Shown here: positions 1 to 6,054 of the stretch, one piece after another
Layout of the letters: every line of letters starts with the position of its first letter
Position numbering within the stretch: the stretch's first letter is position 1
Source of the DNA: Gammaproteobacteria bacterium
Lineage (GTDB): Bacteria; Pseudomonadota; Gammaproteobacteria; GRL18
Reading direction: 5' to 3'
DNA length: 9,331 nucleotides
Assembly: GCA_013139395.1 (NCBI GenBank)
Contig: WTAX01000313.1
Coordinates: 1-9,331 of the forward strand
The notes under the pieces: model-generated
The model's input: the letters and a program-made list of their open reading frames with translations, nothing else
Databases searched by the model: none
What the model was told of the DNA's origin: nothing
Position numbers and translations under genes: made by a program

Positions 1-3
1 TAT

Positions 4-1029
4 TTACTTAAATTTTTCACCCCATAAACGTGCAATATCACTCGCCTGTAATAAACCTGCCTGAAATGAATCTGTTTCACTATCTATAACATGATCACTG
101 GAATTTGTTGCTTTTAACAGCGGCGACTCTCGCCTGATTGGAACACTTTCCGATATTGGCACAAATTCCCCATTGTCTGACACTTCATGTTTCTCATCAT
201 CAGTCACTAAATCAGCAAAATAATCACTAAAAGGAATATGTGCTTTATTTTCTTTATTAAATGCCGCTAATAAGCGCTGACAAACCTGGGTAATACACTG
301 ACTTGCTGGTGAATCAGGAGAATATAATAAAACAGGTTGTTGCTTTGCAATCGACAGTGGAATATTTTCATCAGCTAAAATATATCCAACCAGAAATATT
401 CGTTGTATTTCCAGGTATTTGTTCACTGCCATTTTAAAACGTTTAAAGATTGCCTGGGCAACTCCCCGACTCTTACTCATATTAACAATAACCAGTACTG
501 GCCGACTAAACCGGGATTGTTTTAATACCCTGAGTAAAGAAAAAGCATCGGTTAATGACGTCGGTTCTCCTGTAATAGTAAGAAGCAGGTATGGAGCCGC
601 TAAAATGAGCTTGATATTGGTTTCATCTATTCCTGCAGCAGTATCAATAAGTAAATATTCATACCTGTCCTCTAAAGTACGCAATCCTCGTGTGAGTTTT
701 TGTTGTTGTCGTTTTGAGAGTTGAATAAATTCAGACACACCAGAAGCACCGGCAATAATATCTATGCCGCCCGGGCCCCTGGTCACAACATCATTTAAGC
801 CCAGATCATTTTTAAAAAAGTGTTCCAAAGTATGCAGCGGACTAACACCCAGTAAAATATTAATATTGGCTAAATTAGTATCCGCATCAAACAAACAGAC
901 TTTTTTCCCCGCTTGAGCAAGCGCAATCCCTAGATTAACGGCTAGAGTACTTTTACCCACGCCACCCTTACCACTGGAAATGGCAATTACCCGTGCTAAT
1001 TCATGTTTAGGCCTATTAATGGCGGGCAT
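4..1029 (-). CDS. MinD/FlhG-like P-loop ATPase (MinD/ParA family)
   Basis: This 341-residue protein belongs to the deviant Walker A (MinD/ParA/FlhG) ATPases, which dimerise on ATP and position other machinery on the membrane or nucleoid. Visible motifs are KGGVGKS at residues 21-27 with signature K21 and catalytic K26, the FDAD switch motif around D48/D50, and a Walker B LLIDTAAG with D129. The stretch LANINILLG after the switch resembles FlhG/YlxH. The DQAxxLR motif found at the N terminus of flagellar FlhG, used to stimulate FlhF, is not seen. After about residue 265 comes an acidic, probably disordered linker, then a terminal segment (about 322-341) whose F322, L326, L327, I332, L335, W336 and F340 could form an amphipathic membrane helix. 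The start has only a weak GGA upstream. It is transcribed divergently from the HDOD kinase, suggesting but not proving a shared role in localising that signalling system. Family assignment is sure; a flagellar role is not. Confidence 0.88.
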   Translation of the reverse strand: MPAINRPKHELARVIAISSGKGGVGKSTLAVNLGIALAQAGKKVCLFDADTNLANINILLGVSPLHTLEHFFKNDLGLNDVVTRGPGGIDIIAGASGVSEFIQLSKRQQQKLTRGLRTLEDRYEYLLIDTAAGIDETNIKLILAAPYLLLTITGEPTSLTDAFSLLRVLKQSRFSRPVLVIVNMSKSRGVAQAIFKRFKMAVNKYLEIQRIFLVGYILADENIPLSIAKQQPVLLYSPDSPASQCITQVCQRLLAAFNKENKAHIPFSDYFADLVTDDEKHEVSDNGEFVPISESVPIRRESPLLKATNSSDHVIDSETDSFQAGLLQASDIARLWGEKFK

Positions 1030-1051
1030 ATCTGTCCGTTTTTCTTGATTA

Positions 1052-1079
1052 TATTATCAATATGAGTATATTGATAATA
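1052..1079. repeat. Perfect 12-bp inverted repeat, 4-bp spacer
   Basis: TATTATCAATAT (1052-1063) and ATATTGATAATA (1068-1079) are exact reverse complements around GAGT. The dyad lies 22 bp upstream of the MinD-like start codon, so it could be an operator for that gene or a hairpin in its mRNA leader. No U tract follows on either strand, so it is not a normal terminator. The dyad is seen directly; any function is inferred. Confidence 0.75.
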
Positions 1080-1108
1080 GATAGAAAAGTCTCTAATTGA
1101 AAAAAAAA

Positions 1109-1137
1109 TTGTAAAAATTATGTTACAAAACTTGTAT
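1109..1137. promoter_or_regulatory. Nested dyads of three TTGTAA-like half-sites (candidate operator)
   Basis: TTGTAA (1109-1114) faces TTACAA (1123-1128) across 8 bp. The latter overlaps a second dyad, TACAA-AAC-TTGTA (1124-1136). Alternating half-sites like this suit a cooperative dimeric repressor or activator. In such AT-rich DNA a chance origin is quite possible, and no regulator family is assigned. Confidence 0.3.
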
Positions 1138-1213
1138 ATTTCAAAAAATAACATACACTTAGCTAATCTTGTTAAGTCTTTGCTTAAACTAATAGAGATA
1201 AGTCATAACTAAA

Positions 1214-3460
1214 ATGCAGCAGTCATCACTCAATCAATCATTAAAAATAGAGTTAGAAAAATTACCATCTATGCCGCACGCATTACTTCAACTACTTGAA
1301 GTAGTTAGTGATCCTGATGCTGATTTTGACCAGATTTCAGCACTCATCCAGGCTGATCCAGCACTAATGATCAAAGTAATGTCTATTGCAAATTCCGGTG
1401 CAAACTACCAGTTAAAGCAATACAAACGCTTTAATCATTTAATTGTCGGCTTAGGTCTTAAAACTGTTAAAACCATCATTATTAATTCTGCAATTCAACA
1501 ATTTTTTTCTCAATTTAATGTCGATGATAAGGGCTTACTTGCCCAATTTTGGCAAACATCATTAGTCACTGCCGGTATCGCTGAATCATTGGCACATATT
1601 ATTGGTTCTAATAATGAAGATGAAGCCTATATTGCCGGCTTGTTACATAAATTGGGTGAACTGGTTTGTTTATCACACAATGCCGATACCTATAGTCAAA
1701 AAATATCTGAACATCTAAGCAATGGCAAAAACAAATCACTTTATGAGCAGCAATCTCAACAAAGCCAGATAGAGCATGATTTTATTGGTGCTAGCATACC
1801 TGAAATAGGCGCATTGATTGTTAATGATATTGCTAAAAACTCCCTTTTAGGCGATGCCATTCTCTATCAACGTGAATCTGCTAAGGAAATAATTGGTGCT
1901 CCATATTTAGTTCAAGTCGTCAATTTAGCACAAAAACTGGCTGAAACTTTTTCTACTGACAATATTCCTGACGATCAACGCTGCGAATTTAATAATAGTA
2001 TTTATCATGAAGTCTCCGATGTTTTTGATTTAAACCAGCCTCTGCTGGAAGACATGCTGAAAAAGTGTTACTCCAACTTTTTGGACACTGCAAAAAGCAT
2101 GGGTATTGCCGTCAATGATGACAACAAAATAGAACCTGATACTCATAAAGTTCAAATAGCATTAGCTGAAAATGTACGCACCATCGCTTTGTCCAGCTCT
2201 CTACAGCAAATTAATATCGAGCGCTTAGCCGGCCGTCCTGAAAAAGAATTGATAATACAAATTATACAACAGCTTAATATTTTGTTTGATTTACCCAATA
2301 GTCTGTTCCTCAGCTTTGATGCAGATGCTCAACAATTACATGGCCTGTATGGAAGTACCATACCGGAACACTTACTATCTCAGTTTACTATTCCATTGAC
2401 TGCCGATGCCACATTAGCAGTTCAATCGTTGCTTAAGAAAAAACCCGTTTCTTCACAAGACACGATATCTGATGAACATTCAGAAAACAAAAAATCTGTT
2501 TTGGACAGACAGTTACTGCGTTTACTTAACGCTCAAGAACTTCTTTGCATCCCCTTGCTTAACAGCATTGATAATAAATACCTTGGCGTATTAGTATCAG
2601 GCCTCAGTTCAATACGCCTGCAAAAAATAAAGCGTGAAAAAGGGCTGCTCTATGAGTTTTCTAAAGCATCTTCTGAAGTCATATCCCATGACAGAAATAT
2701 TACAGAGCAAGTGCAGTCAGCTATTGAGGAAGAAAAATCCTTACAATCATTAGAAATCAGAAAACTAGTCCATGAAGCCAATAATCCTCTGGGTGTTATA
2801 CGCAACTATCTGCAAGTATTATCATTAAAAATGGCTGATTCACAGGATACTAAATTGCAGGGGCAATTAGATATTCTCATGGAAGAAGTTGAGCGAGTTG
2901 GTCAAATTATACTGAGGATTAGAGATACGCCAAAGCAGTCAGTCATAAGTAATAATCAGGTTAATTTAAATGCATTAGTGCAAAATCTTGTTTCAATTTT
3001 TGAAGAATCATTATTTGTCAAAGCAGGTATCGTCGCTGACATCAATTTAGATGAATCGATTCCACTGATTAAAAGTGACTCTAACAGCCTGAAGCAAATC
3101 TTAACTAATCTATTAAAAAATGCCTCCGAGGCAATGCCTGATGGCGGAGAAATCCACGTTAAGACACGCGATTATGTTAATTATAATGGTAAACAGTTTA
3201 TTGAATTAAGTATTTCAGATACAGGCCCGGGGATCCCTAACAAAATTTTAAATAATCTTTTTAATCCTGTTAAAAGTACCAAGTCCGGTGAACATTCCGG
3301 ACTTGGATTGAGCATTATAAAAAATCTCGTTAATGATTTAGGCGGGACCATAAGCGGCAGCAACTTATACACCAGACAATTGTCATCAGATTCAAGTCGA
3401 CAAAAAATCAGTGGAGCAGAATTTCTTATTCTACTACCCAGAAGACTTTTTAATGAATAA
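1214..3460 (+). CDS. HDOD-GAF-like-histidine kinase, cytoplasmic hybrid sensor
   Basis: This 748-residue protein joins an N-terminal HDOD domain (about 8-210) to a sensor histidine kinase. In HDOD the HD metal dyad is degenerate, reading H145-K146 in GLLHKLGEL, so phosphohydrolase activity is not expected and the domain is probably a signal input or scaffold. A GAF-like region spans about 340-465, followed by a helical linker. The kinase core has an H-box with phosphoacceptor H520 in VHEANNPLG; E521 and N524 form the ExxN motif linked to phosphatase activity in HisKA kinases. It also has an N-box (N636 in LLKNASEA), a G1 box (D669-T-G-P-G) and a G2 box (G696-L-G-L). There are no membrane segments or signal peptide, so the signal is probably intracellular. 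The protein is a full-length kinase, and the response regulator 80 bp downstream on the same strand is its obvious partner. The ligand is unknown. Confidence 0.9.
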   Translation: MQQSSLNQSLKIELEKLPSMPHALLQLLEVVSDPDADFDQISALIQADPALMIKVMSIANSGANYQLKQYKRFNHLIVGLGLKTVKTIIINSAIQQFFSQFNVDDKGLLAQFWQTSLVTAGIAESLAHIIGSNNEDEAYIAGLLHKLGELVCLSHNADTYSQKISEHLSNGKNKSLYEQQSQQSQIEHDFIGASIPEIGALIVNDIAKNSLLGDAILYQRESAKEIIGAPYLVQVVNLAQKLAETFSTDNIPDDQRCEFNNSIYHEVSDVFDLNQPLLEDMLKKCYSNFLDTAKSMGIAVNDDNKIEPDTHKVQIALAENVRTIALSSSLQQINIERLAGRPEKELIIQIIQQLNILFDLPNSLFLSFDADAQQLHGLYGSTIPEHLLSQFTIPLTADATLAVQSLLKKKPVSSQDTISDEHSENKKSVLDRQLLRLLNAQELLCIPLLNSIDNKYLGVLVSGLSSIRLQKIKREKGLLYEFSKASSEVISHDRNITEQVQSAIEEEKSLQSLEIRKLVHEANNPLGVIRNYLQVLSLKMADSQDTKLQGQLDILMEEVERVGQIILRIRDTPKQSVISNNQVNLNALVQNLVSIFEESLFVKAGIVADINLDESIPLIKSDSNSLKQILTNLLKNASEAMPDGGEIHVKTRDYVNYNGKQFIELSISDTGPGIPNKILNNLFNPVKSTKSGEHSGLGLSIIKNLVNDLGGTISGSNLYTRQLSSDSSRQKISGAEFLILLPRRLFNE
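3279..3306 (+). repeat. Perfect 10-bp inverted repeat inside the kinase gene
   Basis: CCAAGTCCGG (3279-3288) and CCGGACTTGG (3297-3306) are exact complements around an 8-base loop. They lie in the codons for the ATP lid and G2 box. This is the most GC-rich perfect hairpin inside a coding region here and could form in the mRNA. Nothing shows a function, and codon choice for a repeated Ser-Gly pattern may explain it. Confidence 0.6.
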
Positions 3461-3508
3461 AAAGCAAATTACAAATAATTAAGCAGTTGGTTTAATTTGG
3501 GGAGGGGA

Positions 3509-3541
3509 ATGCCCAGCTTGAACACGCAGAGGAAGTGGTAA
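3509..3541 (+). CDS. Possible 10-residue leader peptide ORF before the c-di-GMP regulator
   Basis: An ATG at 3509 opens MPSLNTQRKW and ends with TAA at 3539-3541. That stop shares its last A with the ATG of the downstream regulator (TAATG). A very purine-rich GGGGAGGGG (3499-3507) precedes it, stronger in Shine-Dalgarno character than anything else in the window but only about 3 bases from the ATG when aligned as GGAGG. The arrangement fits translational coupling or a leader controlling the regulator. The ORF is too short for coding statistics, so chance is a real alternative. Confidence 0.3.
   Translation: MPSLNTQRKW
3529..3534 (+). promoter_or_regulatory. Ribosome binding site that decides the regulator start
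   Basis: GAGGAA at 3529-3534 sits 6 bases before the ATG at 3541, a normal distance. It directly abuts the alternative in-frame GTG at 3535, which therefore cannot use it. This favours ATG 3541 as the start. Confidence 0.6.
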
Positions 3542-5757
3542 TGAACATTAGCGGTAATAATATTGAACAATATTATAGTTCTTGTCTCTATAAAAAAACA
3601 TCGGATGCTAAGCAAACAAATACACCATCAGTCACCATTTTAGTCGCTGATGATCAAAAGCGCATGCGAGAAAGTGTTCAGGAATTGCTCTCACTTTATG
3701 ATTTAGATTGCTTACTTGCAAAAGATGGGCAGGAAGCTCTCAACATTTTAGCGGAACAGCCTGTTGATATTTTATTACTTGATTTGATTATGCCAAAAGT
3801 AGATGGTTTTCAGGTCATGAAAGAGGTCAAAGTCACCTATCCAGATACTGATATTATTATAACCAGCGGTGAAGCCACTTTTAAAAATGCAACTTTAGCT
3901 ATGCGTCATGGTGTTAAAGACTTTCTTCATAAGCCTTATATTCCCAGCGAATTAATTAAGGTGATTAATAATATTGTCGAAAAACGAGCACTGAAACATC
4001 AATTAGATGAAATGTCTCGCTGCATACATATTTCAGAAGAGCGTTATCGTTTTTTTGTCAATAATTCCCCTGATATTGTTTATATGCTGGATAACAACGG
4101 CTGCTTTGCCTTTGTCAATGAACGTGTTACTGAGCTGTTAGGTTATACACAAGAAGAATTTATAGGTCATCATTATTCAGAATTTATTCATCCGGAAGAT
4201 GTAGAAAAGGCAAATTTTGCTTTTTCTATATCTTTGAGCAATATTGATATTGCTCAAAATATAGAATTTAGAATGTTGCCAAAATTCCAGGGTTCCGACC
4301 TTTGTTGTTTTGAATCACGCTCAATTGCTATCAAATTAAATGAATCTGATATTCCAGATAGAAATTCTAATAGTAATCATATTGGTATTTATGGTGTAGC
4401 AAGAGACGTGAGTGAGCAAAAACGTTTAGATGAGCAGATTTCATTTCAATTGTATCATGATGCACTCACCTCTTTGCCTAATCGAATCTTATTTCGTGAC
4501 AGAACAAAATTTGCCATCTCTCAGGCCAATCGTAATGATCGTAAAGTCGCCGTTATGTTTTTAGATATGGATCGTTTTAAAGTCGTTAATGACTCACTGG
4601 GACACCTTGCCGGTGATAAATTATTGCAAAAAATATCCAAACGTTTATTAACCTGTATTCGTGACAGTGATACATTAGCCCGTGTCGGTGGTGATGAATT
4701 TAATTTAATGTTACCTGATATCGGATCACGTGACGATGTAACTCAGTTAATTAATAAAATGTCCCGCGCTTTAGAACAGCCATTTATTATTGAAAATAAT
4801 GATGTTTATGTCACTTTTAGTATTGGCACAGCACTTTACCCCGAGAATGGCAACAACAGTGAAACATTAATTAAACACGCTGATATGGCCATGTATAATA
4901 TCAAAGGCAAAGGAAAAAATGGCCATGAATTCTTTTCAGATCACATGCAGCATTTATTTCAAGAACATTTATCAATAGAAAACGGCATAAGAAAGGCAAT
5001 TCAGGAAAACCAGTTTGAGGTTTATTTTCAGCCTCAATATGATGTTAAGTTAGAAAAAATTTCTGGTGTAGAAGCTTTGATCCGCTGGAATCATCCCGAT
5101 AAGGGTCTGATTACACCCAATGACTTCATTCCTCTTGCAGAAGAGACCGGCCTCATTAACGATATTGGTGAATGGATGCTGGATGCATCCTGTCATATAT
5201 TGCAGAACTGGATAAAAAACAATTCTGTTTTATCCACTATTACTCTGGCAGTCAATATTTCATCATCTCAGATTAGTACCGATAATTTTGTTGATTTTGT
5301 CCTGAGTACATTAAATAAGTACCACTTAAAAGCAGAGCAGCTGGAGTTGGAAATCACTGAAAATACATTGATGAAAGATATGGATCTGGTGGTAGGAAAG
5401 TTACAGGAATTATCCGCACACGGTGTTCATTTTGCGGTTGATGATTTTGGTATGGGTTATTCCTCTTTAAGTTATTTACAGACACTCCCCCTTAACAACT
5501 TAAAAATTGATCGCTCCTTTATAGCAACGATACAATCAGAAGATGATACCAATTCAATTATTACTGCCATCGTCGCAATGGCTAAAGAACTGGGTATGAA
5601 CATCGTTGCCGAAGGCGTTGAGAATGAAGCACAAATGAATTATGTCAAAGCCATTGGCTGCCCGACAGTCCAGGGTTATTGGTATGGACGACCCATGCCT
5701 GCTGATGAGTTACAAGTCATAGCCTTAGAACAGCTCAATAGCTTAAAGTACGCCTGA
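3541..5757 (+). CDS. Response regulator with REC-PAS-GGDEF-EAL, c-di-GMP turnover
   Basis: From the preferred ATG this is 738 residues (740 from a GTG at 3535); numbering below uses the ATG. The receiver domain (about 30-148) has the acidic pair D37/D38, phosphoacceptor D81 in LLDLIMP, S109 and K131. A PAS domain follows (about 165-290). The GGDEF domain (about 303-468) has an intact GGDEF at 383-387 and an RxxD inhibitory site (R374, D377) exactly five residues upstream. The EAL domain (about 475-725) keeps E511 of EALIRW, N572, E604 of ExT, D634/D635 of DDFGMGYSS, K655, E691 and Q711, the metal-binding and catalytic set. It should therefore be able both to make c-di-GMP from GTP and to cleave it to pGpG; which activity dominates cannot be read from sequence. 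It is soluble and probably phosphorylated by the HDOD kinase encoded 80 bp upstream. No DNA-binding output domain is present. Confidence 0.93.
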   Translation: MNISGNNIEQYYSSCLYKKTSDAKQTNTPSVTILVADDQKRMRESVQELLSLYDLDCLLAKDGQEALNILAEQPVDILLLDLIMPKVDGFQVMKEVKVTYPDTDIIITSGEATFKNATLAMRHGVKDFLHKPYIPSELIKVINNIVEKRALKHQLDEMSRCIHISEERYRFFVNNSPDIVYMLDNNGCFAFVNERVTELLGYTQEEFIGHHYSEFIHPEDVEKANFAFSISLSNIDIAQNIEFRMLPKFQGSDLCCFESRSIAIKLNESDIPDRNSNSNHIGIYGVARDVSEQKRLDEQISFQLYHDALTSLPNRILFRDRTKFAISQANRNDRKVAVMFLDMDRFKVVNDSLGHLAGDKLLQKISKRLLTCIRDSDTLARVGGDEFNLMLPDIGSRDDVTQLINKMSRALEQPFIIENNDVYVTFSIGTALYPENGNNSETLIKHADMAMYNIKGKGKNGHEFFSDHMQHLFQEHLSIENGIRKAIQENQFEVYFQPQYDVKLEKISGVEALIRWNHPDKGLITPNDFIPLAEETGLINDIGEWMLDASCHILQNWIKNNSVLSTITLAVNISSSQISTDNFVDFVLSTLNKYHLKAEQLELEITENTLMKDMDLVVGKLQELSAHGVHFAVDDFGMGYSSLSYLQTLPLNNLKIDRSFIATIQSEDDTNSIITAIVAMAKELGMNIVAEGVENEAQMNYVKAIGCPTVQGYWYGRPMPADELQVIALEQLNSLKYA
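4233..4258 (+). repeat. Perfect 11-bp inverted repeat inside the PAS-coding region
   Basis: TTTGAGCAATA (4233-4243) and TATTGCTCAAA (4248-4258) are exact complements around the tetraloop TTGA. The repeat lies in the PAS part of the c-di-GMP regulator. It shares no sequence with the other inverted repeats in the window, so it is not part of a dispersed family. A function is not supported. Confidence 0.55.
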
Positions 5758-5800
5758 ACTTAGATAATCAGTCATAATTATCATACTCACCATTCCCCGC

Positions 5801-5815
5801 GCACCATAACAGTGC
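5801..5815. promoter_or_regulatory. Candidate NtrC binding site
   Basis: GCACC-ATAAC-AGTGC matches the NtrC enhancer pattern GCACC-N5-GGTGC with one mismatch and is a dyad (GCAC-N7-GTGC). It lies about 125 bp upstream of the predicted start of transcription, a usual distance for an NtrC activator site. Only one good site is visible; a TGGTG at 5885-5889 could be a weak half-site. Confidence 0.6.
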
Positions 5816-5831
5816 ATAATAAACTGCTTTT

Positions 5832-5860
5832 TAGCATAAAAAATGTCGTTTTTTATGCTA
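5832..5860. repeat. Perfect 12-bp inverted repeat with internal A and T tracts
   Basis: TAGCATAAAAAA (5832-5843) and TTTTTTATGCTA (5849-5860) are exact complements around TGTCG. It lies between the NtrC-like site and the sigma-54 promoter, where A-tract bending or a bound protein could shape the DNA loop. A terminator for the upstream gene is a less likely reading, because the T run is inside the stem rather than after it. Confidence 0.65.
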
Positions 5861-5912
5861 TCATCAAGCCACTAAAAATTCAGATGGTGTAACGACTTAC
5901 ATTTGTAGGAAG

Positions 5913-5928
5913 TGGCATACTTTTTGCT
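5913..5928 (+). promoter_or_regulatory. Sigma-54 (-24/-12) promoter of glnN
   Basis: TGGCATACTTTTTGCT matches the sigma-54 consensus TGGCACG-N4-TTGCW, with the invariant GG (5914-5915) and GC (5926-5927) separated by the required 10 bp. Transcription would start near 5939, giving a leader of about 115 bases. Together with the upstream NtrC-like dyad this points to activation under nitrogen limitation. Confidence 0.78.
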
Positions 5929-5962
5929 CAATATACCGCCATATAAACCCGTATTTAAATCG

Positions 5963-5994
5963 CTTGAGATTAATTATCCTAAATTAATCTCAAG
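5963..5994 (+). repeat. Perfect 13-bp hairpin in the glnN leader
   Basis: CTTGAGATTAATT (5963-5975) and AATTAATCTCAAG (5982-5994) pair exactly around ATCCTA. It falls about 25 bases into the predicted glnN transcript and ends 60 bases before the start codon. An A-rich rather than U-rich stretch follows, so it is not an intrinsic terminator. It may stabilise the 5' end of the mRNA or bind a regulator. Confidence 0.7.
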
Positions 5995-6054
5995 AAATAA
6001 AATAAAATCGTATAATTCCAATTAATTTAGTCACTTAAGTCAAGGAACAATATA

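Larger units (their letters stand above)
1030..1213. promoter_or_regulatory. Divergent promoter region between the MinD-like and HDOD-kinase genes
   Basis: This very AT-rich 184-bp gap must carry promoters for both divergent genes. It contains a perfect dyad at 1052-1079 and a cluster of TTGTAA-like half-sites at 1109-1137, listed separately. I could not pick a convincing sigma-70 -35/-10 pair for either gene. The kinase start at 1214 has only a distant, weak GAGAT upstream, so its initiation is probably not strongly Shine-Dalgarno driven. No RNA gene or small ORF is supported here. Confidence 0.5.
5758..6054 (+). promoter_or_regulatory. Nitrogen-control region upstream of glnN
   Basis: This 297-bp gap holds, in order, an NtrC-like dyad, a perfect AT-rich inverted repeat, a sigma-54 promoter, and a transcribed leader of about 115 bases with a perfect hairpin. 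Each is listed separately. No clear intrinsic terminator is seen for the upstream regulator, so some readthrough towards glnN is possible. AAGGA at 6042-6046, 8 bases before the ATG, is a normal ribosome binding site. No small gene is supported. Confidence 0.7.

Noticed and set aside
419..724. 101-residue plus-strand open frame
   Set aside because: It is antisense to the well-supported MinD-like ATPase, has no recognisable motif and no ribosome binding site.
4..1029. Calling the ATPase flagellar FlhG or cell-division MinD
   Set aside because: There is no flhF, fliA, minC or minE neighbour and no DQAxxLR motif, so only the family is assigned.
1285..1306. Overlapping short hairpins (ACTTCAA/TTGAAGT and AACTACTT/AAGTAGTT) near the kinase start
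   Set aside because: The arms are only 7-8 bp, the second has a one-base loop, and they fall in Leu/Glu/Val codons; chance is likely.
3181..3372. Minus-strand open frame inside the kinase gene
   Set aside because: It lies opposite the conserved HATPase G1 and G2 boxes and is a shadow of that frame.
3535..3540. GTG start of the c-di-GMP regulator two codons upstream
   Set aside because: The GAGGAA ribosome binding site directly abuts this GTG, so the ATG at 3541 is far better placed.
3461..3540. c-di-GMP riboswitch before the GGDEF-EAL gene
   Set aside because: The 80-base gap is too short and lacks the conserved GNRA and receptor pieces of known c-di-GMP riboswitches.
5939..6054. Glutamine riboswitch in the glnN leader
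   Set aside because: The conserved core of the glnA RNA motif is not visible; only a simple AT-rich hairpin is seen.
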